Origin: Roseivirga thermotolerans
Lineage (GTDB): Bacteria; Bacteroidota; Bacteroidia; Cytophagales; Cyclobacteriaceae
Direction of reading: 5' to 3'
DNA length: 64,000 nucleotides
NCBI RefSeq assembly: GCF_014653175.1
Contig: NZ_BNAG01000001.1
Span: forward strand, 186,001 to 250,000
The notes under the pieces were generated by a model. The model was given only the letters and a program-made list of their open reading frames with translations. It ran no database searches and was not told the DNA's origin. Positions within the stretch are counted from its first letter, which is position 1, and every line of letters starts with the position of its first letter. Of this stretch, positions 52,733 through 62,244 are shown one piece after another. The position numbers and the translations under genes are program-made.

Positions 52733-53950
52733 CTATCGATCTACCTCTCCCAGCACAATATCTATTGAACCAATTACGGCAATAAGGTCGGCAATTTGCC
52801 CTCCTTTGGCCAACTCATTAATGATGGAAAGGTTCACAAAACTGGCCCCTCGTGCTTTGCAGCGCAAAGGGATATCAGACCTCCCATCGGCCCGGAAATA
52901 AAAGCCCGTCTCCCCTTTCGGGTTCTCTGCCCGAACGTACATATCTTGTGCCTTGGGGCGAATCTTTTTCGGCACCATAGCTCGTGGGTCAAAATCCCGA
53001 TCTCTCTTGTGCTCCTTGGTAAGTTTTTCCAGAGCCTGTTCTATAATACGAATAGACTCATAGCACTCTTGCACCCTCACCCAGGTTCTATCCCAGCAGT
53101 CTCCCAACTGCCCCATTTGGCCTTTACCCACAGGAACATCAAAATCAATTTCGGGATACACAGAGTAAGCATCTACTTTACGTAAGTCGAACCGAAGACC
53201 GGAACCCCTCAACATCGGTCCTGTAATGCCATAGTTGATGGCCAAATCTAAGGGTAGTACTCCAACATTGGCCGTACGATTTACAAAGATGGTATTGTCA
53301 ATCACCACTTGCTCCAGCTCTTTTAGTTTGGGCTTGAGGTAGTTTACAAACTCGAGGCAACGCTCTTCAAAACCTACCGGTAAATCATAAAAAAGCCCTC
53401 CAATCCAGATGTAGTTGTACAGCATACGAGCACCCGAGGCCCATTCCAGCAACCTGAGAATATGCTCCCTGTCGCGCATCATCCAGAAGAAAGCGGTTAC
53501 AGCTCCCAGATCCATGCCATAGCTACCTAAAGCAACAAAGTGCGAAGCCAGTCTGTTAAGCTCGGCAACTACCACCCGAACATATTCTACTCTGGCCGGA
53601 ATATCCTTTTCAATCCCCAACATTCGCTCAACTCCCATGGCAAAGGCATGCTCTGAATTCATCGCAGCCAGATAGTCCATGCGGTCTACAAATGGTATGG
53701 TTTGGTTGTAGGGCAGATTTTCCGCATGCTTTTCAAAACAGCGATGCAAATAACCAATATGCGGAACAACCTCTACAATCTCTTCTCCGGAGGTAATTAC
53801 TTCAAGGCGAAGCACACCATGAGTAGAGGGGTGTTGCGGACCAATGTTCACAATCATTTCGTCTCGCTTCAGGTCTTCCGGCCTGAACTTCTGAGGCTCT
53901 GATTGCCTGAGATTCTTATTGTCGAATATGTATTGTACTTGATTAGCCAC
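52733..53950 (-). CDS. nuoD: NADH-quinone oxidoreductase subunit D
   Basis: 49-kDa-type subunit lining the quinone site with NuoB. 405 residues; not fused to NuoC. IGPQHPSTHGVLRL with the quinone-site His, HRCFEKHAENLPYNQTIPFVDR in two parts, EHAFAMGVERML, and the GSIDIVLGEVDR C-terminus are diagnostic. It starts with GTG, sharing one base with the nuoC TAG stop. It is the last gene of the nuoABCD block. Confidence 0.97.
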   Translation of the reverse strand: MANQVQYIFDNKNLRQSEPQKFRPEDLKRDEMIVNIGPQHPSTHGVLRLEVITSGEEIVEVVPHIGYLHRCFEKHAENLPYNQTIPFVDRMDYLAAMNSEHAFAMGVERMLGIEKDIPARVEYVRVVVAELNRLASHFVALGSYGMDLGAVTAFFWMMRDREHILRLLEWASGARMLYNYIWIGGLFYDLPVGFEERCLEFVNYLKPKLKELEQVVIDNTIFVNRTANVGVLPLDLAINYGITGPMLRGSGLRFDLRKVDAYSVYPEIDFDVPVGKGQMGQLGDCWDRTWVRVQECYESIRIIEQALEKLTKEHKRDRDFDPRAMVPKKIRPKAQDMYVRAENPKGETGFYFRADGRSDIPLRCKARGASFVNLSIINELAKGGQIADLIAVIGSIDIVLGEVDR

Positions 53951-54432
53951 TAGTATTCTACTTTCATACCCCGGTAATAAGTTTGTTCCTTATAATCTTT
54001 GCGCAGTGGGTAACCTTCCCAATCGGCAGGCATTAGAATTCGCCTCAAATCCGGGTGATTGTTGAAATGAATTCCAAACATGTCGAAAACTTCCCGCTCT
54101 TGCCAGTCGGCCGTTTTCCACAAGTCTACCAGCGAATCAATAGTCGGTTTGTCTCTATTCAATACCACCTTCACCATAAGATGAATATTGTTAGGGATTG
54201 AGTAGAGATTGTAAATCACCTCCATAGTTCCGGTTTCGGGGCCATTATCGAGGCCCGTAATACAGGAAAGCATATCGAAGTAAAGCTGGTTATGGGTATG
54301 CAAAAAATCCATCACCTCTACCAGATCTTCGGCAGACACCGCTAAACCTTGAGGTGTAGCGTTTTCAATCAGCTCGAATGCCTTTCCCGGAAAGCTTTTT
54401 TCAAGGAGTATTTTTATTTCTTCAGCCTTCAT
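53950..54432 (-). CDS. nuoC: NADH-quinone oxidoreductase subunit C
   Basis: 30-kDa-type peripheral subunit, 160 residues from the ATG at 54432; a TTG three codons upstream is possible. [20 protein letters not shown] is the family signature at about 108-127, followed by [20 protein letters not shown]. It overlaps nuoB by 11 bases. Being separate from nuoD, it differs from the fused NuoCD of Bacteroides and enterobacteria. Confidence 0.95.
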   Translation of the reverse strand: MKAEEIKILLEKSFPGKAFELIENATPQGLAVSAEDLVEVMDFLHTHNQLYFDMLSCITGLDNGPETGTMEVIYNLYSIPNNIHLMVKVVLNRDKPTIDSLVDLWKTADWQEREVFDMFGIHFNNHPDLRRILMPADWEGYPLRKDYKEQTYYRGMKVEY

Positions 54433-54943
54433 GCGTACCAAGTATTTTTTCTACGGCTTTCGGGGCAACAATAGTCTCACTTCTTATTTTGTCCTGAAGT
54501 TTAATAAGTCCTCCAATCAATGCTTCGGGCCTAGGCGGACATCCGGGCACATAAACGTCAACAGGGATAATGCGGTCGACCCCTTTTACCACGTGATAGC
54601 CATGCTCCCAATAAGGGCCTCCACAATTGGAGCAGGATCCCATGGAAATGACATAACGAGGCTCAGCCATTTGCTCGTAGAGTCTGCGTACTCTATCGGC
54701 CATTTTGAATGTAACTGTGCCGGCCACTATCATTACATCGGACTGCCTGGGGCTTGCTCTGGGTATTACACCAAAACGGTCCAGATCGTATGGAGTGCTC
54801 TGCGCGCTCATAAACTCTATGGCACAACAGGCGGTACCAAACCCCATGGGCCACATAGAAGATAATCTGGCCCAATTGATAAGGTCATCTAACTTGGAGA
54901 TAATTACCCCTCCGTGCGTAATCTTTTGGTCGAGCAATCCCAT
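54422..54943 (-). CDS. nuoB: NADH-quinone oxidoreductase subunit B
   Basis: Carries the terminal 4Fe-4S cluster N2, which hands electrons to quinone. 173 residues. All four ligands are present: the adjacent pair C39/C40 (GTACCAIEF), C104 (MGSCSNCGG) and C135 ([10 protein letters not shown]). It follows nuoA by one base and overlaps nuoC by 11 bases. Confidence 0.97.
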   Translation of the reverse strand: MGLLDQKITHGGVIISKLDDLINWARLSSMWPMGFGTACCAIEFMSAQSTPYDLDRFGVIPRASPRQSDVMIVAGTVTFKMADRVRRLYEQMAEPRYVISMGSCSNCGGPYWEHGYHVVKGVDRIIPVDVYVPGCPPRPEALIGGLIKLQDKIRSETIVAPKAVEKILGTHEG

Positions 54944-54944
54944 A

Positions 54945-55409
54945 TTACAAATACTTCTTATAGGCTTCTGCCGGAATTTTTGACTTAAAGGAGGCTACCT
55001 TCTGTGGTGGGCGCACCCAATCGAGATAGCCCTTTCGCCAGGCATAGGCCAAACCCAGTGCCAAAACTCCAATAAAAATGAACATCTCTGTCATGGCAAA
55101 CCAGGCCCATTGCCAGTCGGTTCCACGCACAAGGGCTTCATCGCCAAAAACCAGCGCCCAGGGAAACAGGTAAATAATTTCTACCTCAAACAGAATAAAG
55201 ATGAGCGCAACAATATAGAATCTCAGGTTGAATTGCCCCCAGGCAGAACCTACGGTATCTTCGCCTGACTCATAGGTGGTGAGTTTCTCAAAATTCGGAC
55301 GGTTGGGCCGAATGAACCGAGAGGCCAGAAGTCCAACTACAGCAAAGAGAAGTGCTCCTAATATGAAGATGAGCAAAACACCAAATTCAGAAAGATTGCT
55401 TTCTATCAT
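54945..55409 (-). CDS. nuoA: NADH-quinone oxidoreductase subunit A
   Basis: Three-helix membrane subunit at the arm junction, 154 residues, slightly longer than the usual 120-135. [20 protein letters not shown], then [21 protein letters not shown] are diagnostic. Its start lies two bases after the stop of the LON-domain gene, so that gene and nuoABCD are probably one transcript. Confidence 0.95.
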   Translation of the reverse strand: MIESNLSEFGVLLIFILGALLFAVVGLLASRFIRPNRPNFEKLTTYESGEDTVGSAWGQFNLRFYIVALIFILFEVEIIYLFPWALVFGDEALVRGTDWQWAWFAMTEMFIFIGVLALGLAYAWRKGYLDWVRPPQKVASFKSKIPAEAYKKYL

Positions 55410-55411
55410 GT

Positions 55412-56044
55412 TTAAAAATTCAGTGGGTCATGATGCTGAAAATGCCCATTCATTCGAATTCGTTCCTTAGCCCGCTCCATTTCTTTGACCAACGGAAGCG
55501 CACGGGTTAAATGGTTAATCATATAAGTCTGTCTTTGTGACTCTCTCACCATTTGCAGCATATCATACTCCTGCTCTAAAGATAAACCTAATTTATGAGC
55601 CAATTCAAACGAATCGGTGACCAAATCTACATCTAGTTTATCTTCCATTTTCAATACCTGCACTAATTCTTTGGCCAATGTTTTTAGCTCGTTCCACTGC
55701 TCAGTGCTCGGGTCGTTAATGTTTTCTAAGCTTTCTACCTCTCCTCCTGCATAAAGCTTGTCGCCCAGTTTGTCATTAAAGGATAAAACCTGCACTGCGC
55801 TAATACAACGGGTAATAATATCCATTTCGCCTGTGGTGTAGCGCTTCACCAAACTCACTATCTCCATTTCGCTACCAAAGTCTAATACCCTATTCTGAAA
55901 AACCGGAATGACAAAGGTGCTGCCGTTGTCCAGACACTCCTGGATTAACTGTTTGTAGCGTGGTTCGAAAATATGAAGGTTGACCTGTTCGCCAGGAAAG
56001 GCCACCAACTGAAGCGGAAAGAAGGGAACAACGCGTTTTACCAT
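55412..56044 (-). CDS. LON peptidase substrate-binding domain protein
   Basis: 210 residues from the ATG at 56044. It has the N-terminal LON domain only (FFPLQLVAFPGEQVNLHIFE, YKQLIQECL, GEMDIITRCISAVQVL), without the ATPase and protease parts of Lon. Such stand-alone proteins have no settled role; substrate binding or CRBN-like recognition is inferred. It sits two bases upstream of nuoA after a terminator, so it appears to be the first gene of the nuoABCD operon. Confidence 0.88.
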   Translation of the reverse strand: MVKRVVPFFPLQLVAFPGEQVNLHIFEPRYKQLIQECLDNGSTFVIPVFQNRVLDFGSEMEIVSLVKRYTTGEMDIITRCISAVQVLSFNDKLGDKLYAGGEVESLENINDPSTEQWNELKTLAKELVQVLKMEDKLDVDLVTDSFELAHKLGLSLEQEYDMLQMVRESQRQTYMINHLTRALPLVKEMERAKERIRMNGHFQHHDPLNF

Positions 56045-56062
56045 CGGAAAAAGCACTTTACT

Positions 56063-56087
56063 AAAAAAGCCCCTTAAAGGGGCTTTT
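56063..56087 (-). terminator. Rho-independent terminator of icd
   Basis: AAAAGCCCC-TTAAA-GGGGCTTTT is a perfect 9-base stem starting 3 bases after the icd stop. On the minus strand T residues follow. It separates icd from the LON-domain/nuoABCD operon. Confidence 0.88.
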
Positions 56088-56089
56088 GT

Positions 56090-57316
56090 TTACATGTTCT
56101 TTACAATTTCTTCTCCAAATTCGGAGCATTTGAGAAGGGTGGCTCCCTCCATTAATCGTTCGAAATCGTAAGTGACGCGTTTAGACGCTATGGCTTTTTC
56201 CAAACCGGAGTATATTAGGACTGCAGCTTCCTGCCATCCAAAATACTCAAGCATCATGGCTCCTGAAAGAATTACAGAACCCGGATTTACCTTATCCTGA
56301 CCGGCATATTTTGGAGCTGTACCATGAGTTGCCTCAAAAATGGCGTTGCCCGTAGCATAGTTAATGTTGGCTCCCGGAGCAATACCAATGCCTCCTACCA
56401 TGGCGGCAAGAGCATCAGAAACATAGTCTCCGTTGAGGTTGAGTGTGGCAATAACCGAGTATTCGGCAGGTCTCAACAATATTTGCTGCAAGAAGGCATC
56501 GGCAATCACATCTTTAATAATTACTTGATGACCATCCTTCTCAATAATTTGCCATGGGCCACCTTCATAGTCTTGCGCACCATACTGATCTTTGGCGAGG
56601 GCATAACCCCAAGACTTAAAGGCTCCTTCAGTAAACTTCATAATGTTGCCTTTGTGCACCAAAGTCACTGAATCTCTCTTTTGAGCAAAAGCATAATCAA
56701 TAGCCGCTTTCACCAGTCTGTGGGTTCCTTCTTCAGAAACCGGTTTAATGCCGTATCCGGCCGTATTGGGGAATCTTACTTTTTTGAATCGGGCCGGGAA
56801 ATTTTCCTTCAGAAGGGCTGCAAACTTATGGGCATCGTCTGAGCCTTTTTCGAACTCAATACCGGCATAAATATCTTCTGTATTCTCTCTGAAAATCACC
56901 ATGTCGCATAAGCCGGGCTCTTTTACCGGTGAGGGTGTACCTTCAAACCAGCGCACCGGACGAACACAGGCATACAAATCGAGCTCTTGTCTTAGAGCAA
57001 CGTTTAAAGACCTGATCCCTCCACCAACGGGAGTAGTCAAAGGCCCTTTAATTCCTACCAAATATTCTCTAAATGCATCTAATGTAGCCTCAGGCATCCA
57101 TTCACCTGTTTCATTAAAGGCTTTTTCTCCTGCCAAAACCTCTTTCCACTGAATGGCCTTTGCGCCATTGTAGGCTTTGGCCACTGCACTGTCGATCACG
57201 TTTTTGGCGGCAGGCCAAATGTCTACACCAGTTCCATCGCCTTCAATAAAAGGAACAACGGGTTGATCGGGAACATTTAGCACACCATTGCTAATGGTTA
57301 TTTTTTGTTCACTCAT
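56090..57316 (-). CDS. icd: isocitrate dehydrogenase (NADP-type)
   Basis: TCA-cycle enzyme converting isocitrate to 2-oxoglutarate. 408 residues, homodimeric prokaryotic type. [20 protein letters not shown] at the start, [20 protein letters not shown] with the substrate-binding Ser/Asn/Arg, [34 protein letters not shown], and [20 protein letters not shown] with the cofactor loop are all present. Cofactor choice (NADP) is inferred from the group. Monocistronic, with its own terminator. Confidence 0.96.
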   Translation of the reverse strand: MSEQKITISNGVLNVPDQPVVPFIEGDGTGVDIWPAAKNVIDSAVAKAYNGAKAIQWKEVLAGEKAFNETGEWMPEATLDAFREYLVGIKGPLTTPVGGGIRSLNVALRQELDLYACVRPVRWFEGTPSPVKEPGLCDMVIFRENTEDIYAGIEFEKGSDDAHKFAALLKENFPARFKKVRFPNTAGYGIKPVSEEGTHRLVKAAIDYAFAQKRDSVTLVHKGNIMKFTEGAFKSWGYALAKDQYGAQDYEGGPWQIIEKDGHQVIIKDVIADAFLQQILLRPAEYSVIATLNLNGDYVSDALAAMVGGIGIAPGANINYATGNAIFEATHGTAPKYAGQDKVNPGSVILSGAMMLEYFGWQEAAVLIYSGLEKAIASKRVTYDFERLMEGATLLKCSEFGEEIVKNM

Positions 57317-57388
57317 GGTTAAGTTTTTGAATTTTCTTCACTAAAAAATATGGATGCGCAATGTAATAAAATCTACTTTTTTGATAGA

Positions 57389-58207
57389 CTAATAGCTTTC
57401 CTTTTCATTGGGGAAGTCGCCCGACTTTACATCTTTGATGTAATGACCTACCGCATTGGTAATTACCGTCCCCAAATCGGCATATTGCCTTAAAAATCGA
57501 GGCTTAAACTCGGCATTAATGCCGAGCATATCGTGCATTACCAATACCTGACCATCGCAATCAGGCCCGGCTCCTATACCAATGGTTGGTATGTTAATTT
57601 CTTGCGAAACTTTTCTGGCCAGCTCGGCCGGTATTTTTTCCAGCACTATGGCATAGCAGCCACACTCTTCCAGCAGTTTGGCATCGGCAATGAGCTTTTC
57701 GGCCTCCTCTTCTTCCTTGGCCCTTACCGCATAGGTACCAAACTTGTATATGGACTGTGGAGTGAGTCCCAGATGACCCATTACGGGAACCCCGGCACTA
57801 AGCACGCGTACTATGGACTCTTTTATTTCGGCACCGCCCTCCATTTTTACAGAGTGGGCTCCGGACTCTTTCATTATACGAATAGCAGACCTCAGCGCTT
57901 CGGAGGAGTTTCCCTGGTATGAACCAAACGGAATATCTACTACCACAAATGCTCGGCTAACCGCTCTTATTACTGAACTGGCATGGTAAATCATTTGATC
58001 CAGAGTAATGGGGAGTGTGGTTTCGTGGCCGGCCATGACGTTTGAGGCAGAGTCGCCCACCAGTATTATATCCACCCCGGCAGCATCTATAAGTTTAGCC
58101 ATTGAAAAATCGTAAGCCGTGAGCATAGATATTTTCTCTCCGCGCTCTTTCATGGCCTGCAACTGATGTGTGGTTACCTTCTTTATTTCAGATTTATGGA
58201 TGGACAT
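57389..58207 (-). CDS. panB: 3-methyl-2-oxobutanoate hydroxymethyltransferase
   Basis: First committed step of pantothenate synthesis. 272 residues from the ATG at 58207, which avoids an 11-residue hydrophobic extension and lies just inside the mscS terminator. [40 protein letters not shown], and [13 protein letters not shown] are signature stretches for metal and substrate binding; [20 protein letters not shown] follows. Other pan genes are not in the window. Confidence 0.96.
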   Translation of the reverse strand: MSIHKSEIKKVTTHQLQAMKERGEKISMLTAYDFSMAKLIDAAGVDIILVGDSASNVMAGHETTLPITLDQMIYHASSVIRAVSRAFVVVDIPFGSYQGNSSEALRSAIRIMKESGAHSVKMEGGAEIKESIVRVLSAGVPVMGHLGLTPQSIYKFGTYAVRAKEEEEAEKLIADAKLLEECGCYAIVLEKIPAELARKVSQEINIPTIGIGAGPDCDGQVLVMHDMLGINAEFKPRFLRQYADLGTVITNAVGHYIKDVKSGDFPNEKESY

Positions 58208-58221
58208 GTCAGGTAAAATTA

Positions 58222-58249
58222 AAGGGGTAAATATAAGCATTTACCCCTT
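58222..58249 (-). terminator. hairpin terminator between mscS and panB
   Basis: AAGGGGTAAAT and ATTTACCCCTT form a perfect 11-base stem with a 6-base loop, 25 bases past the mscS stop on the minus strand, followed by TAATTTTA. Confidence 0.75.
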
Positions 58250-58273
58250 GGTGATACGTTTTGAATGGACTAT

Positions 58274-59095
58274 CTACTTTTCGTTGTAGATGTGTACATC
58301 TCGCTGAGGATATGGAATAGAGATTCCTTGTTTGTCGAATTCTTTCTTCACTTTTTCGATCATATCCCAGTTAACGTTCCAGTATTCTGAGCTATCTACC
58401 CAGGCCCGAACCGTAATATCTACACTGCTGTCGCCAAGATTGCCCACTCTCACAAAAGGAGCGGGGTCTTTATGCACTCGTTCATCGGCTTGCAAGAAGT
58501 CTAAAATGATTTGCTTGGCCTTATCGAAATCATCGTCATAACCAATACCAAAAACCTTATCCCATCTTCTTTTGGGCTCCAAAGTAAAATTGGTAATGTT
58601 GGCTCCGGCCACAGCTCCGTTGGGCAAGAAAATGGTTTTGTTATCGGGGGTTTTTAACACGGTATTAAAAATGGTTACTGAGTTTACTGTGCCCGACTGA
58701 CCATTTACTTCTACAAAATCTCCCGCCTTGAAGGGTTTAATGGTAAGGATTAGAATTCCTCCTGCAAAATTCGAAAGTGACCCTTGAAGTGCCAAACCTA
58801 TGGCCAAACCTGCAGCTCCAAATACTGCAATAAAACCGGAAGTTTCTATACCTACCTGTTTTACAAAAGCCAGAATAAGGGCCGCCCACAAGGCTACTTT
58901 TACTACGCCTTTTAGCGTAGGAATAAGTGTGGGATCTACCCCTTTTTTGGTGAGTGTTTTGCCAAAGGTTTTTACCAGTTTTTTAATAACCCACGACCCA
59001 ATAATGAGGGTAATTAGTGCTCCTAATACCTTGAGGCCGTAGATTAAGACTGCTTCATTAATACTATTCCAAAGTTCCTGTAAAGAGGTTTCCAT
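58274..59095 (-). CDS. mscS: small-conductance mechanosensitive channel (MscS family)
   Basis: Inner-membrane channel that opens on hypo-osmotic stress. 273 residues, close to E. coli MscS (286). Three N-terminal helices precede GFIAVFGAAGLAIGLALQGS, the pore-lining TM3 with its Gly/Ala pattern, then SNFAGGILILTIKPFKAGDF and VEVNGQSGTVNSVTIFNTVL of the cytoplasmic vestibule. It ends with PQRDVHIYNEK. Confidence 0.95.
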   Translation of the reverse strand: METSLQELWNSINEAVLIYGLKVLGALITLIIGSWVIKKLVKTFGKTLTKKGVDPTLIPTLKGVVKVALWAALILAFVKQVGIETSGFIAVFGAAGLAIGLALQGSLSNFAGGILILTIKPFKAGDFVEVNGQSGTVNSVTIFNTVLKTPDNKTIFLPNGAVAGANITNFTLEPKRRWDKVFGIGYDDDFDKAKQIILDFLQADERVHKDPAPFVRVGNLGDSSVDITVRAWVDSSEYWNVNWDMIEKVKKEFDKQGISIPYPQRDVHIYNEK

Positions 59096-59121
59096 AATTC
59101 GTTTTTAGTTAAGAAATGGGT

Positions 59122-59625
59122 TTAATACAAGTAAGCTGAATAGTCCTCGTCTGTCAATTGCACGTGGATATGCTCTTCGATGGTTGTGCCAAGTTCAAAC
59201 CCTTTGTAGTCTACTGCAATAGGAAACCTTTTGTGGCTTCGGTTCACTAAAACGGCTGTCTGGATTTTCCTCACTTTCATTTTCAAAAAAGGATCCAGAG
59301 CATAAATCATGGTTCGGCCGGAGTTAAGCACATCATCTACCACAATAAGGGTAAAATTGGGCACATCGGGCTCTTTGGAGAAGCTCACCGTAGGCTGGCT
59401 TTGAGCCTCTTTGTCTATATCGATTCTAATAAGCTCGACAGGAATCTCTGAAATGGCTCTCACCTCACGGGCCAGCATTTCAGAAATTTTTACTCCGTTG
59501 TTATCAATACCGGCCAGGAAGATTTTCGAGGCATCGTAGTTTTGCTCGTAAATCTCGTAAGCCATTCTCCGTATGATCTGCTCTATTTGAGCTTTCTCCA
59601 GAATGCGTTTCTCAGTTGTTTGCAT
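59122..59625 (-). CDS. PRPP-binding phosphoribosyltransferase, PyrR-like
   Basis: Type I phosphoribosyltransferase of 167 residues. The PRPP loop TLIVVDDVLNSGRTMIYAL is at about 90-109, IFLAGIDNNGVKISEMLA forms the pyrophosphate-loop region, and VLVNRSHKRFPIAVDYKGFE resembles PyrR. PyrR proteins bind UMP and may attenuate pyr mRNA or act as weak uracil phosphoribosyltransferases. The missing canonical TRG in the second loop leaves the base specificity open. The adjacent Lrp regulator ends five bases upstream. Confidence 0.8.
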   Translation of the reverse strand: MQTTEKRILEKAQIEQIIRRMAYEIYEQNYDASKIFLAGIDNNGVKISEMLAREVRAISEIPVELIRIDIDKEAQSQPTVSFSKEPDVPNFTLIVVDDVLNSGRTMIYALDPFLKMKVRKIQTAVLVNRSHKRFPIAVDYKGFELGTTIEEHIHVQLTDEDYSAYLY

Positions 59626-59630
59626 AAGGT

Positions 59631-60101
59631 CTATTCAGGGATTGGCATCACCTTACTATCCTTAAAGGTAGAGAGGATCACCATCGACTGCAAATTATCA
59701 ACCACTGAGATATCGCTCACTTTTTCTAGCATAAGCTGCTGATAGGAGGCAATATCTTTGGCAATAATTTTCAAAACGAAATCGCCAGACCCGGTCACGT
59801 GGTGGCACTCTATTACCTCGTTAATCTTATTTATGGCCTCCAGAAATATCTCTATATTCTGCTTGTTGTGGCCTTTAAGGGTAACGTATACAAAAGTGCT
59901 CACTCCCATACCAATCTTATCTGTATCGAGCTTGGCATGGTAACTTTTAATAATTCCGGAGTTTTCCAGTTTTTTCACCCGCTCCAATGTAGGTGCAGGA
60001 GAAAGACCAATTTCTTTAGAGAGCTGCGCGTTAGTAATCTTCGCGTTCGACTGAAGAATATCAAGAATCTTCCGGTCGATTTTATCAAGTTTGAGGTTCA
60101 C
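59631..60101 (-). CDS. Lrp/AsnC-family regulator
   Basis: 156 residues from the GTG at 60101, giving the family N-terminus (NLKLDKIDRKILDILQSNA). A second GTG at 60137 is also open. HTH in QLSKEIGLSPAPTLERVKKL and ligand domain with VIECHHVTGSGDFVLKIIAK. It lies five bases upstream of the phosphoribosyltransferase gene and is likely co-transcribed. Its own target is not evident. It is a different paralogue from the regulator at 30018. Confidence 0.9.
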   Translation of the reverse strand: MNLKLDKIDRKILDILQSNAKITNAQLSKEIGLSPAPTLERVKKLENSGIIKSYHAKLDTDKIGMGVSTFVYVTLKGHNKQNIEIFLEAINKINEVIECHHVTGSGDFVLKIIAKDIASYQQLMLEKVSDISVVDNLQSMVILSTFKDSKVMPIPE

Positions 60102-60195
60102 AATACTTAAGATTAACTGCAAAATATAATTCGGCACAAATGTACAAAGATCAAAGAATATTTTACCAAAGAATCTAAAGAAAGCTTAAGCCGAA

Positions 60196-61395
60196 TTATT
60201 TCCGTTTTCTTATTTCTTTTTTCAATTCCCTGGCTTGTTCGTTGACACCGTCTCTACGTTTGGAGTTGTCCCGAATGATATCTATTCTTTCGAGGGCCTC
60301 CTCAAAACGACCGGCCTGTGCAGCATACTGTGCCAGATACAGTTGAGCGTAGAGATAGTAGCCCGACTCTTCCTCATCGACCAACTGCTCTGTAAAGCGT
60401 ATTGCTTGCCTCAGATACTTCTCTGCCTCTTGGTGACTTCCCCTTTTTCGGTGAATGTGCCCCAGAAAAAAGCTGGCGTATCTTCCGCTTACTTCTTCAT
60501 AACCAACCTGTCCCTTGTCTATTCTGTTTAGAATTTCTTCAGATTCTTGCTGAGCCTGGGCGTCCTGCCCCAAAGTGTATAACATTCGGGCATAAAATCT
60601 GTGAAAGTAGGGGTTGTCAGGATACTTTTTATAAACCATTTCGGCCAGTCGGAGCGCATCAAACGTTTCGTTGGTTTCAAAAGCCTTGATGCGCATCAGG
60701 AAATAAGTAGCTTCTATTCGGGTATAAAAAGCGTTTCGGGAAACCTCATTGAGCTGCCGAAGCCCCAATTCTTTATCGCCTTTGGGAAAGAACACCAGCA
60801 TGGGTCGGAGCATCGGATAAGTTTCGCGAATCCAAATGGAGTAGTAGTTAAAAAGGGCATCTCCGAACAGAATTTCCGGGCTAAAACTTTCGTTGCCCTG
60901 GGTTATCTCCAGGTACTTGAGGGCGTTCTTTCCGGCCCCGGCTGCTCTGAACCAATTTTTCTTCTCTGAATGGTAGCGCCCTACAAAGCCATGAGCACCA
61001 GCTAAAAAGAAAGCAGCTTCTATGTTGTTTTCATCGGCCTTAAACATGGCCTCAGCTTTAACAATGGCCGTATCCATATAAGCCAAAAACTCATCTCCCA
61101 GCGGGCTTTCTTTGTCCAGATTGGGCATCATTTGCCACCAGGTGCTAATGCCAAACAGAAAGTATGGCAATGGGTGATCAGGGTAGTTGAACTTCATCCA
61201 GTTGAACTCAATTTCTGCTTCCCTGAATTTAAAATTGTACATGTTATCTACCGCATCTGTAATTTGCAGCTGCAGTGCCATGTTCAACAAAAGGTATTGA
61301 GTACTATCGGCCTTTGCCTGGGTGGCTTCTGCCCTGGGTAAGGCTACAAAACAAAACAGCAGGAGCCCTAAAATTTTGGTGTTCAGAAATTTCAT
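60196..61395 (-). CDS. exported TPR-repeat protein
   Basis: 399 residues from the ATG at 61395, which starts a signal peptide (ILGLLLFCFVALPRAEA). The rest is helical repeat: EIEFNWMKFNYPDHPLPYFL, AAFFLAGAHGFVGRYHSEKK, YFHRFYARMLYTLGQDAQAQ and AEKYLRQAIRFTEQLVD. Periplasmic, scaffold-like; no enzyme motif. The upstream ATG extension lacks signal character. Confidence 0.85.
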   Translation of the reverse strand: MKFLNTKILGLLLFCFVALPRAEATQAKADSTQYLLLNMALQLQITDAVDNMYNFKFREAEIEFNWMKFNYPDHPLPYFLFGISTWWQMMPNLDKESPLGDEFLAYMDTAIVKAEAMFKADENNIEAAFFLAGAHGFVGRYHSEKKNWFRAAGAGKNALKYLEITQGNESFSPEILFGDALFNYYSIWIRETYPMLRPMLVFFPKGDKELGLRQLNEVSRNAFYTRIEATYFLMRIKAFETNETFDALRLAEMVYKKYPDNPYFHRFYARMLYTLGQDAQAQQESEEILNRIDKGQVGYEEVSGRYASFFLGHIHRKRGSHQEAEKYLRQAIRFTEQLVDEEESGYYLYAQLYLAQYAAQAGRFEEALERIDIIRDNSKRRDGVNEQARELKKEIRKRK

Positions 61396-61505
61396 AAGTG
61401 CAGTTGAAGCAAAATTACTGCCGCTTAGTCCAATAGCCATGCATTGATACAATTTAATTCTAAGCTTCGTCCTTAAATCGTAGTTTTACTCAAAATAGTT
61501 TCCCC

Positions 61506-62150
61506 ATGCCCAGAGAATTCAGCAATCTTGAGCTTCAGGCCCGAAGTTGGTTTGGCTTTAACAAGCCATTGTTTTTTATACTTCTCTGTGTTGTATACCT
61601 ACTGCTTTTTTATGTTCAGCAAAACTTTATTGTAGACGAAATTGCGGCTTTCAAGTTTCTGGAGGGACCTCAGGCCCTCATATTTAAAATAATCGCAAGC
61701 CTTAACATGCTGTCCATCCCTGTGGTTTATGCAATCAAGTTTACCATTGTGGGCTTTGTGCTATGGGTTGGATGCTTTATGTGGGGCTATAATGTAAACT
61801 TTTACAAATGCTGGAACATTGCCATGATTGCCGAACTGGTCTTTTTTGTACCTACAATTATTAAAATTTTCTGGTTTATGTTTATTGAAACTGACCCCAC
61901 CTACTGGGAATATGACAGTTTTTACCCCCTTTCACTCATGAATTTTTATGAATACAGTGAGGTACCCAAGAAGTACTGGTATGTAAACCAACAACTCAAT
62001 GTGTTTGAGTTGGCTTATTGGGTTGTGCTCACCTATGGGGTCGACTTTACGGCCAGAAAAAAGAAATCAGTAGCCAATGCCATTGTGGCCACCTCATATG
62101 TACCGCTCTTTTTGCTTTGGCTATGGTTTTATTTGGGCGTTGCGGAGTAA
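61506..62150 (+). CDS. polytopic membrane protein of unknown function
   Basis: 214 residues with about five helices (PLFFILLCVVYLLLFYV, MLSIPVVYAIKFTIVGFVLWV, IAMIAELVFFVPTIIKIFWF, ELAYWVVLTYGV, YVPLFLLWLWFYLG). The arrangement resembles Yip1-like membrane proteins but the match is weak. A conserved-looking ETDPTYWEYDSFYPLSL loop lies between helices 3 and 4. It precedes the DUF2723 gene by 94 bases on the same strand. Confidence 0.7.
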   Translation: MPREFSNLELQARSWFGFNKPLFFILLCVVYLLLFYVQQNFIVDEIAAFKFLEGPQALIFKIIASLNMLSIPVVYAIKFTIVGFVLWVGCFMWGYNVNFYKCWNIAMIAELVFFVPTIIKIFWFMFIETDPTYWEYDSFYPLSLMNFYEYSEVPKKYWYVNQQLNVFELAYWVVLTYGVDFTARKKKSVANAIVATSYVPLFLLWLWFYLGVAE

Positions 62151-62244
62151 TTTTCAGCCACAGACAAGAGGCCATGGCTATTAATAAAAATTAACCGTTG
62201 CCCTAGTATATTTTTACTATTTTCACGCCTCAAATTGGTGTTAA

